From NCBI RefSeq assembly GCF_003234175.2, contig NZ_CP126257.1, forward strand, positions 806,001-870,000: a stretch of 64,000 bases of DNA, written 5' to 3'. The stretch comes from Curtobacterium sp. MCSS17_007. Its GTDB lineage: Bacteria > Actinomycetota > Actinomycetes > Actinomycetales > Microbacteriaceae. The translations under genes were made by a program, and so were the position numbers. Of this stretch, positions 55,028-63,748 are shown piece by piece (the stretch's first letter is position 1; each line of letters begins with the position of its first letter). Below the pieces are notes generated by a model that saw only the letters and a list, made by a program, of their open reading frames with translations, searched no databases and had not been told where the DNA came from.

Positions 55028-58000
55028 CCCAGGACCACGCTGACGACCCTCCGCGAGGACGTCGGAGTCGCCCGCCCGCTCGTCGCCGACCCCTCGCAGG
55101 ACGCCGTGCTCGCGTTGCCGGACGGCCGGCACGCCGCCGTCATCGGAGCGCCGGGCACGGGCAAGACGACCACGCTGACCCGCCTCGTCGCCGACCGGCT
55201 CTCGCGGCCCGACGCGGTGTCGCCCGACGGGCACGCGACCGTGCTGGCCCTGACCTCGGCCCGCACGGCGGCGACGGCGCTGCGCGACCGGCTCGCGGCG
55301 GCGGTCGACCGGGTCGTCCCCGGCGCACTCGCCCGGACCGTGAACTCCCTGGCGTTCCAGGTGGTCGCGCACGCCGCGGCCCAGCAGGGGCAGGAGACGC
55401 CGACGCTGCTCACCGGCGGCGAGCAGGACCGCATCATCGCGGACCTGCTCGAGGGGCACGAGACCGACGGGACGGGGCCGGACTGGCCTCCGCCCATCAC
55501 CGCGGTCGTGCGGGAGCGGGCCGGGTTCCGGACGGCCCTGCGCGACGTGATGATGCGCGCCGTCGCGGCCGGCATCGAACCGGACGACATGCGGGAGCTC
55601 GCCGACGACACGGGGCGCCCGGAGTGGCGCGCCGTGGGGGACTTCGTCGACGAGTACCGGGCCGCCGTCACCGCGTTCCGCGGCAGCAGCCTCGACGCCG
55701 CCGAGCTCGTGGCGTTCGCGACCGCGGCGGTGCTCCGCGGCGAGGTGCCGGCCAGTGTCGCGGCGCTGCGGCTCGTCGTCGTCGACGACACCCAGGAGCT
55801 CGTCGAGGGCGAGATCGCACTCCTCGGCGCCCTGGCCCGCGCGGGGGTGCAGGTCGTGGCCTTCGGCGACCCCGACATCGCCGCGTCGGCCTTCCGCGGT
55901 GCCGAACCGGACGTGCTCGGTCGCCTGGCGGTGCGGCTCGGTGTGGAGCGGGTCGACGAGGTCGTGCTCGGGACCGTGCACCGGCACCCCGCCCCGGTCC
56001 GCGAGCTCGTCGGCGCGGTGACCACTCGCATCGGTGCGGCGGCCGCCGGGCGGCAGCGCACGGCGGCTGCGTCGGCCGCCGACGCCAGGAGCGACGCGGT
56101 CGTGCACCTCGAGGCCGGTAGCCGCTCGGCGCTCGTCGTCGCCGTGGCCCGACGCCTGCGGGAGCACCGGTTGCTCGACGGCGTGCCGTGGCACCGCATG
56201 GCCGTGGTCACGCGCAGCGGCGCCGCCATCCCCGAACTCGTGCGGGCGCTCTCCGTCGCCGAGGTCCCGGCCACCGCCGGCGCCGCGCCCGTCCGGCCCC
56301 GCGACGACAGCGCGGCGCGGGCACTGCTCGACGCGGCGGCCGTCGCCCTCGGCGTGCTCCCGCTCGACGCCGAGCTCGCGACGTCGTTCGCGACCGGGCC
56401 CCTCGGCGGTCTCGACACCCTGGCCATGCGACGACTCCGGCTGGCCCTGCGCCGTGAGGAGCTCGCCGGCGGCGGCACCCGGACGGCGGACGAGCTGCTG
56501 GTCGAGGCGCTCGGCGCGCCGGAGCGGCTGGCCACCATCGACGCGGGGTTCGCCCGACGTGCCACCCGTCTCGCGCGGAGCCTGGTGCAGGCGCACGCCG
56601 ACGCGGCGGCCGAGGCCAGCATCGAGGAGATCCTCTGGGGGCTGTGGGAGCGCAGCGGCCTCGCGACGACGTGGGGCGGGCAGTCCGCGTCCGGCGGGGT
56701 GGGCGCGGCCGAGGCCGACCGGCACCTCGACGCGGTCGTGGGCCTGTTCACCGCAGCCAAGCGCTTCGTGGAGCGCACCCCGGACGCACCCGCCCGGGTG
56801 TTCGTCGACGACCTGCTCGGCGCCGACCTGCCCGAGGACTCGATCGGGCCGGACCGCACGGCCGGCCGGGTCCGGGTGCTCACGCCCTCGGCGACGATCG
56901 GGCTCGAGTGCGACGTGGTGGTGGTGCTGGGGCTGCAGGACGGCGTCTGGCCGAACACCCGGGTCCGCGGCAGCCTGCTCGATCCGGACGGACTGGTCCG
57001 GGCGGCGGGCGGCGTCGACCACAGCACGATCGACGACCGGGCCGCGGTGGTGGCGGACGAGTTGCGGCTGTTCGCCCGGGCCGTGTCCCGCGCGACCACC
57101 CAGGTCGTCATCGGCACGGTCGCCAACGACGACGAGGCACCGTCGCCCTTCGTCCGTCTCGTGCCGGTCCCACCGGACCGGCAGCCCACCGTGCACCCGC
57201 TCTCGCTCCGCGGTCTGGCGGGCTCGCTGCGCCGTCGCGTCGTGACCTCGGGCGACCACGAGGCCGCATCGGCGCTCGCCCGCCTCGCCGAGGCCGGCGT
57301 GCCCGGAGCCGCACCCGACGAGTGGTACGGCGCCGCCGAGCCCACGACCGACGACCCCCTCGTCGACCTCGACGCTCCACCGGAGCCCGAACACGAGGGC
57401 GGTGAGCCGGTGGCGCCGACCGTCGCGGTGTCGCCGTCGCGGATCGGGACCTTCGAGGAGTGCCCGGTGCACTGGTTCGTCCAGACCTTCGGTGGCGGTG
57501 CGCCGAGTCCGGCGATGGGCATCGGGACGATCGTGCACGAGGCGATGGAGCAGGCGTCCGCGGTGGACGTCGAGTCGCTGTGGCAGCACGTCGAGGGACG
57601 CTGGGACGAGCTGACGTTCGAGTCGCCGTGGGTCGCCGACCGGGAGCGGGCGCGCACCCGCCGGATGATCGAGGGCCTGAGCGACTACCTGCAGACCTTC
57701 GCGAGCGCCGGACGTCGTCTGCTCGGCGCCGAGACGTCGTTCGCCCTCGTGACCGGCCCCGCGCGGATGCGGGGGAGCATCGACCGCATCGAGGTCGACC
57801 CCGACGGCCGGGTCAGCGTGGTCGACCTGAAGACGGGCCGGTCGATGCCGAGCGAGAAGAACGACATGCCCGGGCACCCGCAGCTCGGCGCGTACCAGCT
57901 CGCGGTCGAGGACGGCGCGGTCGAGGGGGTGCCCGCCGGCGCCCGGATGGCCGACGCCCGTCTGGTCTTCGTGCAGAACCCGCGCGGTGGCCGGGCCTAC

Positions 58001-58180
58001 TCGGAACGGACGCAGCACGCCTTCGACGACGAGACGCGTGAGGCGTACCGTGAGCGGCTGCACGAGGTCGCACGGGGCATGGCGGGCAGGACCTTCCTGG
58101 CGAACGTCGACGACCACTGCGACCGCGCCCGCACCGGTGTCGAGTGCCGGATCCACGTGGTGGGAGAGGTGACCTGGTGA
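55025..58180 (+). CDS. adnA: AdnA-like helicase-nuclease subunit
   Basis: This 1051-residue protein has a UvrD-like motor domain and a C-terminal RecB-family nuclease. Walker A is GAPGTGKT (41-48). Walker B is modified to VVDDTQEL where UvrD enzymes have D-E-x-Q-D. The nuclease part has GTIVHEAMEQA, RGSIDRIEVDPDGRVSVVDL and KTGR, then PQLGAYQLAVEDG, the catalytic D-x-K and Q-x-x-x-Y set. Four Cys-free stretches at the end leave CDRARTGVECRIH, possibly part of an Fe-S site. It forms a heterodimer with the next gene product for double-strand-break end resection. GTGA overlap with adnB. Confidence 0.88.
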   Translation: MPRTTLTTLREDVGVARPLVADPSQDAVLALPDGRHAAVIGAPGTGKTTTLTRLVADRLSRPDAVSPDGHATVLALTSARTAATALRDRLAAAVDRVVPGALARTVNSLAFQVVAHAAAQQGQETPTLLTGGEQDRIIADLLEGHETDGTGPDWPPPITAVVRERAGFRTALRDVMMRAVAAGIEPDDMRELADDTGRPEWRAVGDFVDEYRAAVTAFRGSSLDAAELVAFATAAVLRGEVPASVAALRLVVVDDTQELVEGEIALLGALARAGVQVVAFGDPDIAASAFRGAEPDVLGRLAVRLGVERVDEVVLGTVHRHPAPVRELVGAVTTRIGAAAAGRQRTAAASAADARSDAVVHLEAGSRSALVVAVARRLREHRLLDGVPWHRMAVVTRSGAAIPELVRALSVAEVPATAGAAPVRPRDDSAARALLDAAAVALGVLPLDAELATSFATGPLGGLDTLAMRRLRLALRREELAGGGTRTADELLVEALGAPERLATIDAGFARRATRLARSLVQAHADAAAEASIEEILWGLWERSGLATTWGGQSASGGVGAAEADRHLDAVVGLFTAAKRFVERTPDAPARVFVDDLLGADLPEDSIGPDRTAGRVRVLTPSATIGLECDVVVVLGLQDGVWPNTRVRGSLLDPDGLVRAAGGVDHSTIDDRAAVVADELRLFARAVSRATTQVVIGTVANDDEAPSPFVRLVPVPPDRQPTVHPLSLRGLAGSLRRRVVTSGDHEAASALARLAEAGVPGAAPDEWYGAAEPTTDDPLVDLDAPPEPEHEGGEPVAPTVAVSPSRIGTFEECPVHWFVQTFGGGAPSPAMGIGTIVHEAMEQASAVDVESLWQHVEGRWDELTFESPWVADRERARTRRMIEGLSDYLQTFASAGRRLLGAETSFALVTGPARMRGSIDRIEVDPDGRVSVVDLKTGRSMPSEKNDMPGHPQLGAYQLAVEDGAVEGVPAGARMADARLVFVQNPRGGRAYSERTQHAFDDETREAYRERLHEVARGMAGRTFLANVDDHCDRARTGVECRIHVVGEVTW

Positions 58181-61100
58181 CGACCCGGACCGACTCGACG
58201 GACGTGCCCGGCACGACGGCCGCGCCCGGCAGGACGGCCGCGCCCGGCACGACGGACGTGCCCGGCACGACGGACGTGCCCGGCATGACGGACGTGCCCA
58301 CCAGGATCGACGGTGGGTCGGTCGCCTCCGCCCGCCACGACGCCGACGCGATCGCCGACGCCCTCGGCCGTCCACGCCCCACCGCCCAGCAGCGTGCGGT
58401 GATCGAGTCGCCGCTCGCCCCCGCGCTCGTCGTCGCCGGTGCCGGCAGCGGCAAGACCGAGACGATGGCGTCCCGGGTCGTCTGGCTGCTCGCGAACGGC
58501 TTCGTCCGCCCGGCAGAGGTGCTCGGCCTGACCTTCACCCGCAAGGCCGCCGGTGAACTGTCCGTCCGGATCAACGACCGCATCCGCGCCCTCGAGGACG
58601 TCGGGCTGCTCGTCGCCGCGGACGCCTTCGAGGCGCCGACGGTGTCGACCTACAACGCCTTCGCGAACGCGGTGTTCCGCGAGAACGCACTGCTCGTCGG
58701 CCGCGACGGCGAATCGCAGGTGCTCACCGAGCCGTCCGCCTGGCAGCTCGCGCGGCGGGTCGTCGTCGGGGCTCGCGACGACCGACTCGCCGGACTCGAC
58801 CGCGACGTCGACACGGTGACGGCGGCGGTGGTGTCCCTGGCCGGTGCCGTCTCCGAGCACCTCGTCGACCCGGCGTCCCTGCGGCGGTTCGCGATCGACT
58901 TCGCGGGGCTGCTCGAGCTCCCCGGCAACGCCAGGGGCAACCCCTACAAGGCCGTCACCGACGCGGTCGCCGCGATCGGTGCCCTCGAACCGCTCGTCGA
59001 CCTGGTCGAGGAGTTCCGCCGGCAGAAGGTCGACCGCGGCTTCGTGGAGTTCTCGGACCAGATCGCCCTGGCGCTCGCCGCCGCCGAGTCGGCGCCCCGC
59101 GTCGTCGACGACCTGCGGCAGCGCTTCCGCGTGGTGCTGCTCGACGAGTACCAGGACACCTCCGTCGTGCAGACCCGGTTCCTCGCCCGCCTCTTCCGGG
59201 GGCACCCGGTGATGGCCGTCGGTGACCCGCACCAGTCGATCTACGGCTTCCGCGGTGCGAGCGCGGCGAACCTGGCGCGCTTCCCGCGGGACTTCGGGGA
59301 CGAGGACACGTCGGCGGCCGGCGCCCCCGTCACCTTCGCCCTCTCGACGAGCTGGCGCAACCCGGTCGACGTCCTCGCAGGCGCGAACGCCGTCGTCGGA
59401 CCGCTGTCCGAGGCGTCCGAGGTCGCCGTCGAGCGTCTCGCTCCGCGGCCCGGTGCCGACCGCGGCACGGTCACCGCGGTGTTCCCGGAGACCCTGCCGG
59501 AGGAGGCGGACGCCGTCGCCCGGTGGTTCTCGGAGCGTCGTGCGGCTGCTCCGGACGGCTCGATGGCGTTGCTGCTGCGCTCCCGGAAGGACCTGTCGGC
59601 CTTCACCGCCGCACTCGGCGCGCACCGGGTGCCGTTCCACGTGCTCGGGACCGGCGGGCTGCTGCAACGGCCGGAGATCGTCGACCTGGTCGCCTGTCTC
59701 CGCGTGCTGCACGACCCGGCCGCGGGCAACGACCTCATCCGGCTGCTCGCCGGTGCTCGGTGGCGGGTCGGCGCAGCGGACATCGCGGCGCTGCACGAAC
59801 TCGCGCGGTGGTTGTTCCGGCGAGACCACACGCAGCAGCGCCTCGACGACGAACTGACGGCCGCGTTCCGGGCGTCCGTCGCCGCGGGGGAGCACGGCTC
59901 GATCGTCGACGCGCTCGACTTCGTGGCGACCGCCCCGGACGAGCACGGTGCGCTCGAAGGCATCAGCCCGGCGGGCCGGCAGCGCATGCGCGCGCTCGGG
60001 CAACAGCTCGCGGCACTGCGGTCCCGCGCCGCGGGCGACCTGGTCGACTTCGTCACACTGGTGGTGCAGGAGATGCGGCTCGACGTCGAGGTCGCGGCGC
60101 ACGAGCAGGGCAGCGCGGCGTTCCTCGACGCGTTCATCGACGAGCTCGCCGGCTTCGTCACGACCGACGACCGCGCCGACCTCGGCGCGTTCCTCGGGTG
60201 GATCGACGCCGCCGCGCGCCGCGACGACATGGGCCCGCGCTCCGAGGAACCCGAGGCCGGGACCGTCCAGATCCTGACGATCCACGGGTCGAAGGGCCTG
60301 GAGTGGGACGCCGTCGCGGTGCCGCGGCTCGTCGAGGGCGCGCTCCCCGCCCGCCCGCAGGAGGGATCGTCGGGCTGGCTCGGCTTCGGCCGGCTGCCGT
60401 ACGAGTTCCGCGGGGACGCCGAGGAGCTCCCGCGGCTGGACTGGCGCGGCCACGACGACCAGAAGGGCGTCGTCGACGCGATCGACGCGTACAAGGAGCA
60501 GGTCCGGTCCCGCAACGAGGACGAGGAGCGACGGCTGACCTACGTCGCCCTGACGCGTGCCCGGCACGACCTGCTCGTGTCCGGCTCGTTCTGGTCGGGC
60601 GGGGTGAAGCCGACGGAGCCGAGCCGGTACCTGCGGGACCTCGTCGAGGTCGGTGTCGTGCCCGTCGACGCGGTGCCGGAGTCGACGGTGCACGACGAGG
60701 ACCCGCTCGGCACCGACGGCGCCACCCAGACGTGGCCGCACGTGCCGTTCGGGCAGCGCGGGGCACGGGTCCTCGCCGCCGCGGAGCGCGTCCGGAACGC
60801 CAATCCCGGTGCCGCCGGTCGGTTCGCTGCGGACATCGACCTGCTGCTCGCCGAACGACAGGCCGGCCGGTCCGGACGGCACCGCGTCGCGATCCCGCAC
60901 CGGGTACCGGCGTCCGGGTTCAAGGACTACGTCGGACAGCCGGACGCGGTCGCCGAGCGGCTGCGCCGTCCGATGCCCGAACGGCCGTACCGGGCGACCC
61001 GGCTCGGCACGCTCTTCCACCAGTGGGTCGAGCAGCGGGCGCGGGGCGGCGGGTCGCTCGAGACGCTCGACCTGTGGGACGGGGAGCGTGACCTCGACGC

Positions 61101-61530
61101 GGACGAGGCCGTCGACGCATCGACGGACGCCGCGGTGACGGACGACGACGCCCGACGGCTGGCGGACTTCCAGGCAACCTTCGCCCGGTCCCGCTGGGCC
61201 GACCTCACACCGATCGAGGTCGAACGCGAGATCCACATCCCGTTCCTCGGGCACAGCGTGGTCTGCAAGCTCGACGCCGTCTACGAGATCGACGGCCGTG
61301 CCGAGGTCGTCGACTGGAAGACCGGCAAGGCCCCGACCGGTGCGGACGACCTGGCGGCGCGACAGCTGCAACTCGCGCTGTACCGCGTCGCCTACGCCGA
61401 GTTCACCGGGCGGCACGTCGACGAGGTCGACGCGGTCTTCTACTTCGTCGCCGACGACCTCGAGGTGCGGCCCGCGGCGCTCCTCGACCGCGCCGGGCTG
61501 GAGCGCGCCTGGCGCGAGGCGCTCGGCTGA
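58177..61530 (+). CDS. adnB: AdnB-like helicase-nuclease subunit
   Basis: This 1117-residue protein has a full UvrD/Rep-type motor: AGAGSGKT at 87-94, LTFTRKAAGEL, LLDEYQDTS and GDPHQSIYGFRGA, then the later motifs TIHGSKGLEWDAV and RRLTYVALTRAR. A C-terminal RecB nuclease has VVDWKTGK and RQLQLALYRVAYAEF. The first 45 residues are a low-complexity Pro-Gly-Thr repeat encoded by five 18-bp units. The motor is the more canonical of the pair. GTG start in a GTGA overlap with adnA. The stop lies in a 52-bp tandem duplication. Confidence 0.9.
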   Translation: MTTRTDSTDVPGTTAAPGRTAAPGTTDVPGTTDVPGMTDVPTRIDGGSVASARHDADAIADALGRPRPTAQQRAVIESPLAPALVVAGAGSGKTETMASRVVWLLANGFVRPAEVLGLTFTRKAAGELSVRINDRIRALEDVGLLVAADAFEAPTVSTYNAFANAVFRENALLVGRDGESQVLTEPSAWQLARRVVVGARDDRLAGLDRDVDTVTAAVVSLAGAVSEHLVDPASLRRFAIDFAGLLELPGNARGNPYKAVTDAVAAIGALEPLVDLVEEFRRQKVDRGFVEFSDQIALALAAAESAPRVVDDLRQRFRVVLLDEYQDTSVVQTRFLARLFRGHPVMAVGDPHQSIYGFRGASAANLARFPRDFGDEDTSAAGAPVTFALSTSWRNPVDVLAGANAVVGPLSEASEVAVERLAPRPGADRGTVTAVFPETLPEEADAVARWFSERRAAAPDGSMALLLRSRKDLSAFTAALGAHRVPFHVLGTGGLLQRPEIVDLVACLRVLHDPAAGNDLIRLLAGARWRVGAADIAALHELARWLFRRDHTQQRLDDELTAAFRASVAAGEHGSIVDALDFVATAPDEHGALEGISPAGRQRMRALGQQLAALRSRAAGDLVDFVTLVVQEMRLDVEVAAHEQGSAAFLDAFIDELAGFVTTDDRADLGAFLGWIDAAARRDDMGPRSEEPEAGTVQILTIHGSKGLEWDAVAVPRLVEGALPARPQEGSSGWLGFGRLPYEFRGDAEELPRLDWRGHDDQKGVVDAIDAYKEQVRSRNEDEERRLTYVALTRARHDLLVSGSFWSGGVKPTEPSRYLRDLVEVGVVPVDAVPESTVHDEDPLGTDGATQTWPHVPFGQRGARVLAAAERVRNANPGAAGRFAADIDLLLAERQAGRSGRHRVAIPHRVPASGFKDYVGQPDAVAERLRRPMPERPYRATRLGTLFHQWVEQRARGGGSLETLDLWDGERDLDADEAVDASTDAAVTDDDARRLADFQATFARSRWADLTPIEVEREIHIPFLGHSVVCKLDAVYEIDGRAEVVDWKTGKAPTGADDLAARQLQLALYRVAYAEFTGRHVDEVDAVFYFVADDLEVRPAALLDRAGLERAWREALG
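58207..58296 (+). repeat. Five 18-bp in-frame repeats at the adnB 5' end
   Basis: Units of the type cccggcacgacggacgtg start at 58207, 58225, 58243, 58261 and 58279 and encode repeats such as P-G-T-T-D-V and P-G-T-T-A-A. Units 3 and 4 are identical. Confidence 0.9.
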
Positions 61531-61619
61531 CGCGCCCCGACGACGGGTCGCAGGAGCGGACGCACGGGAGGCGCTCGGCTGACGCGACCTGACGACGGGT
61601 CGCAGGAGCGGACGGACGG
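61516..61619 (+). repeat. 52-bp tandem duplication across the adnB stop codon
   Basis: Copy 1 (61516-61567) and copy 2 (61568-61619) agree at 49 of 52 positions. Each contains the codons for E-A-L-G and TGA; only the first is in use. A partial third start, GAGGCGC, follows at 61620. Confidence 0.9.
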
Positions 61620-61655
61620 GAGGCGCGGGACGGGCCCGCAGCGCGCCTCCCGTCC
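61614..61655. terminator. GGACGGGAGGCGCG hairpin after adnB
   Basis: GGACGGGAGGCGCG (61614-61627) pairs perfectly with CGCGCCTCCCGTCC (61642-61655). It serves the convergent adnB and phosphotransferase genes; same family as 43571-43616. Confidence 0.8.
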
Positions 61656-61693
61656 GACGGTCGGTCACGACGGGCGACGCACCGCCGTCGGGA

Positions 61694-62692
61694 TCAGCCG
61701 TGCCGGCGCTCGGTCGACGACAGCAGCTGCTCGACCTCGCCGATCTCCATCGTGTCGGGGGACACGGACTGCAGCGGCGCAGCGGTCGGTGTCTGCACCG
61801 CGTCGACGAGCCGGTGCATCATCGCGACCGCGTCGTCGACCACCTCGGTGCTCTTCGCCTGCACGCCGTGCAGCAGCCACTGCGCGGTCTCGAGCTCGTG
61901 GTGGACCCGGGCGCGCTGGGCGAGCTGGCGGTCGCGTCCGCCGCCGTTCGCCTCGTACGCGCTGAGGACCGTGTCGAACGCCTCACGCCGACCGGCCAGC
62001 ACCCACGCCAGGTCCCTCGCCGGATCGCCGAGGCGCAGCTCGCCCCAGTCGAGGATCCCGGTCACCGCGTCGCCGTCGGCCAGGACGACACCGGTACCGA
62101 GTCCTCCGTGCACGACGGTCGGCGTGAACTGCCAGAGCTGCTGGTCGCGTGCAGCGCCCTCCCACCGCTCGACCAGGGCGGCGGGGACGAGCTTCGTCGC
62201 CACGGCCCGGTCCATCACCGAGACGGCGGAGCGCAGGACCTCGAACGGGGTGAGCGACGGCAGACCGGCGTCCGTCACGAAGCTCGTCGGGAGCTGGTGC
62301 ACGGCGGCGAGGGCACGGCCGACCGAGGTCGCGAGCTCGGGCCGTTCGCCCAGGTCGCGCAGCGACGGGTGCGTGCCGGGCAGGTAGGTGGTGACGATGG
62401 CCCGCGTCGAACCGATCGGGGCCTGCCCGCGGTACTCGGCGACGGCGAACGGCAGACGCGTCCGGATGCCCGCGCTGAGGGCGCGGATCGCGACCAGGTC
62501 GGCGGACTGCCGGGCCTCGGCCCGCTGGTTGCGCGGCCGACGGATCGCGCTGAGTGCGCCGTCGGCGTCGCGGAGGACCGCCGACTCGTAGTCGCCGGAC
62601 GCCGCCGACCCGAGCGTGCGCGTGCCCGTGACGACCAGGCCGGGAACGGCCGTCGTCGCCAACGCGGCTAGAGTGAACTGGGAACCCGCCAT
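61694..62692 (-). CDS. Phosphotransferase-like protein with altered catalytic loop
   Basis: This 332-residue protein has the aminoglycoside / macrolide phosphotransferase fold: an N-lobe with AVLRDADGALSAIRRPRN, a linker TTYLPGTHPSL, and GILDWGELRLGDPARDLAWV, which keeps the metal-binding D-W-G (215-217). The catalytic loop, normally H-G-D-L-x-x-x-N, reads H195-G-G-L-G-T-G-V202, so the catalytic Asp is Gly and the Asn is Val. It may be a pseudokinase or bind a ligand without phosphorylating it. It sits between adnB and nudC. Confidence 0.82.
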   Translation of the reverse strand: MAGSQFTLAALATTAVPGLVVTGTRTLGSAASGDYESAVLRDADGALSAIRRPRNQRAEARQSADLVAIRALSAGIRTRLPFAVAEYRGQAPIGSTRAIVTTYLPGTHPSLRDLGERPELATSVGRALAAVHQLPTSFVTDAGLPSLTPFEVLRSAVSVMDRAVATKLVPAALVERWEGAARDQQLWQFTPTVVHGGLGTGVVLADGDAVTGILDWGELRLGDPARDLAWVLAGRREAFDTVLSAYEANGGGRDRQLAQRARVHHELETAQWLLHGVQAKSTEVVDDAVAMMHRLVDAVQTPTAAPLQSVSPDTMEIGEVEQLLSSTERRHG

Positions 62693-62704
62693 GCCCTCAG
62701 GGTA
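62690..62704 (-). promoter_or_regulatory. -10 element fixing the start at 62692
   Basis: Minus strand TACCCT (62699-62704), six bases, ATG. Confidence 0.5.
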
Positions 62705-62812
62705 GGTCCGCGTCCGGTGCTCCAGCGCACGCCACGCTGACCTGTGCAAGCCCGGGGACGGTCCACGCAGGTCCCGCCGAAGAGCCCGTCACCACCTGAG
62801 GAGCGCCCTGCC

Positions 62813-63748
62813 GTGACCGTCGAGTTCGCCGCCCGGCTCCCGCTGTCCCGCAACGAACTCGACCGCGACGCGGAGTTCCGGACGACGCCCGACCTCGACC
62901 GCGTGCTGCGTGCCGACCCGTCGACGCGGTGGCTGCCGGTCCGCGGTGCCGAGCTGCTCCGGGAGGCCGACGGCGCGCTCCGCTTCGTCGGTGCCGAGGC
63001 CGTGCCGGAGGGCACCGTCACGCTGTACCTCGGCCGCGCGGTCGTCGACGCCCCCGACGCCCCCGCTGGGACCCGCTTCGTGGCCGCCCTGCTCGACGGC
63101 GCGGCCGCCGCGGCGATCGAACCCGACGACGACGCGTGGGCGAGCCTGCGCATGTTCGGCACCGAGCTGTCCGCCCGTGACCAGGGGCTCGCGGTCGAGG
63201 CCGTGGCGATGGCGAACTGGCACGCGGTGCACGGGTTCTCCCCGCGGACCGGGTCCCCGTCCGAGGTCGTCAGCGGCGGCTGGGTCCGCCGCGACCCCGA
63301 GGGGCACGAGCTCTTCCCCCGGACCGACGCGGCGATCATCGTCGGCGTGACCGACGCCGACGACCGCATCCTGCTCGGTTCGAACGCGGCCTGGGACGCC
63401 GACCGCTACTCGCTGCTCGCCGGCTTCGTCGAGCCGGGGGAGTCGCTCGAGGACGCCGTGCGCCGCGAGGTCTGGGAGGAGTCCGGCGTCCGTGTCGAGG
63501 AGCCCGAGTACCTCGGGTCGCAGCCGTGGCCGTTCCCGGCGTCGCTCATGCTCGGCTTCCGTGCCCGCGCAGTGGACGGCGACCCGTCGACCGCACGACC
63601 GGACGGCGTCGAGATCCTGGACGTCCGGTGGTTCTCGCGTGACGAGGTCCGCGAGCGCGCCGAGGACACCCTGCTGCTGCCCGGCCGCACGTCGATCGCC
63701 CGCGCCATCATCGAGGAGTGGTACGGCGGGCCGCTGGACGTCCCGTGA
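62813..63748 (+). CDS. nudC: NudC-like NAD+ diphosphatase / NAD-decapping hydrolase
   Basis: This 311-residue Nudix enzyme cleaves NAD(H) and NAD caps on RNA. The Nudix box GFVEPGESLEDAVRREVWEE starts at 204, and SQPWPFPAS (236-244) is the NudC-specific motif. The zinc-ribbon region that normally reads F-C-x-x-C-G reads FSPRTG (142-147), and the whole protein has no cysteine, so it cannot bind zinc there. GAGGAG lies upstream of the GTG. Its TGA overlaps the GTG of the UvrD2-like gene. Confidence 0.92.
   Translation: MTVEFAARLPLSRNELDRDAEFRTTPDLDRVLRADPSTRWLPVRGAELLREADGALRFVGAEAVPEGTVTLYLGRAVVDAPDAPAGTRFVAALLDGAAAAAIEPDDDAWASLRMFGTELSARDQGLAVEAVAMANWHAVHGFSPRTGSPSEVVSGGWVRRDPEGHELFPRTDAAIIVGVTDADDRILLGSNAAWDADRYSLLAGFVEPGESLEDAVRREVWEESGVRVEEPEYLGSQPWPFPASLMLGFRARAVDGDPSTARPDGVEILDVRWFSRDEVRERAEDTLLLPGRTSIARAIIEEWYGGPLDVP

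Noticed and set aside
58207..58296. CRISPR-like array
   Set aside because: Units are contiguous, in frame and without spacers; it is a coding minisatellite. No repeat-spacer pattern or cas gene occurs in the window.
61694..62692. Antibiotic (aminoglycoside or macrolide) resistance kinase
   Set aside because: The catalytic Asp and Asn are missing, so drug phosphorylation is unlikely.
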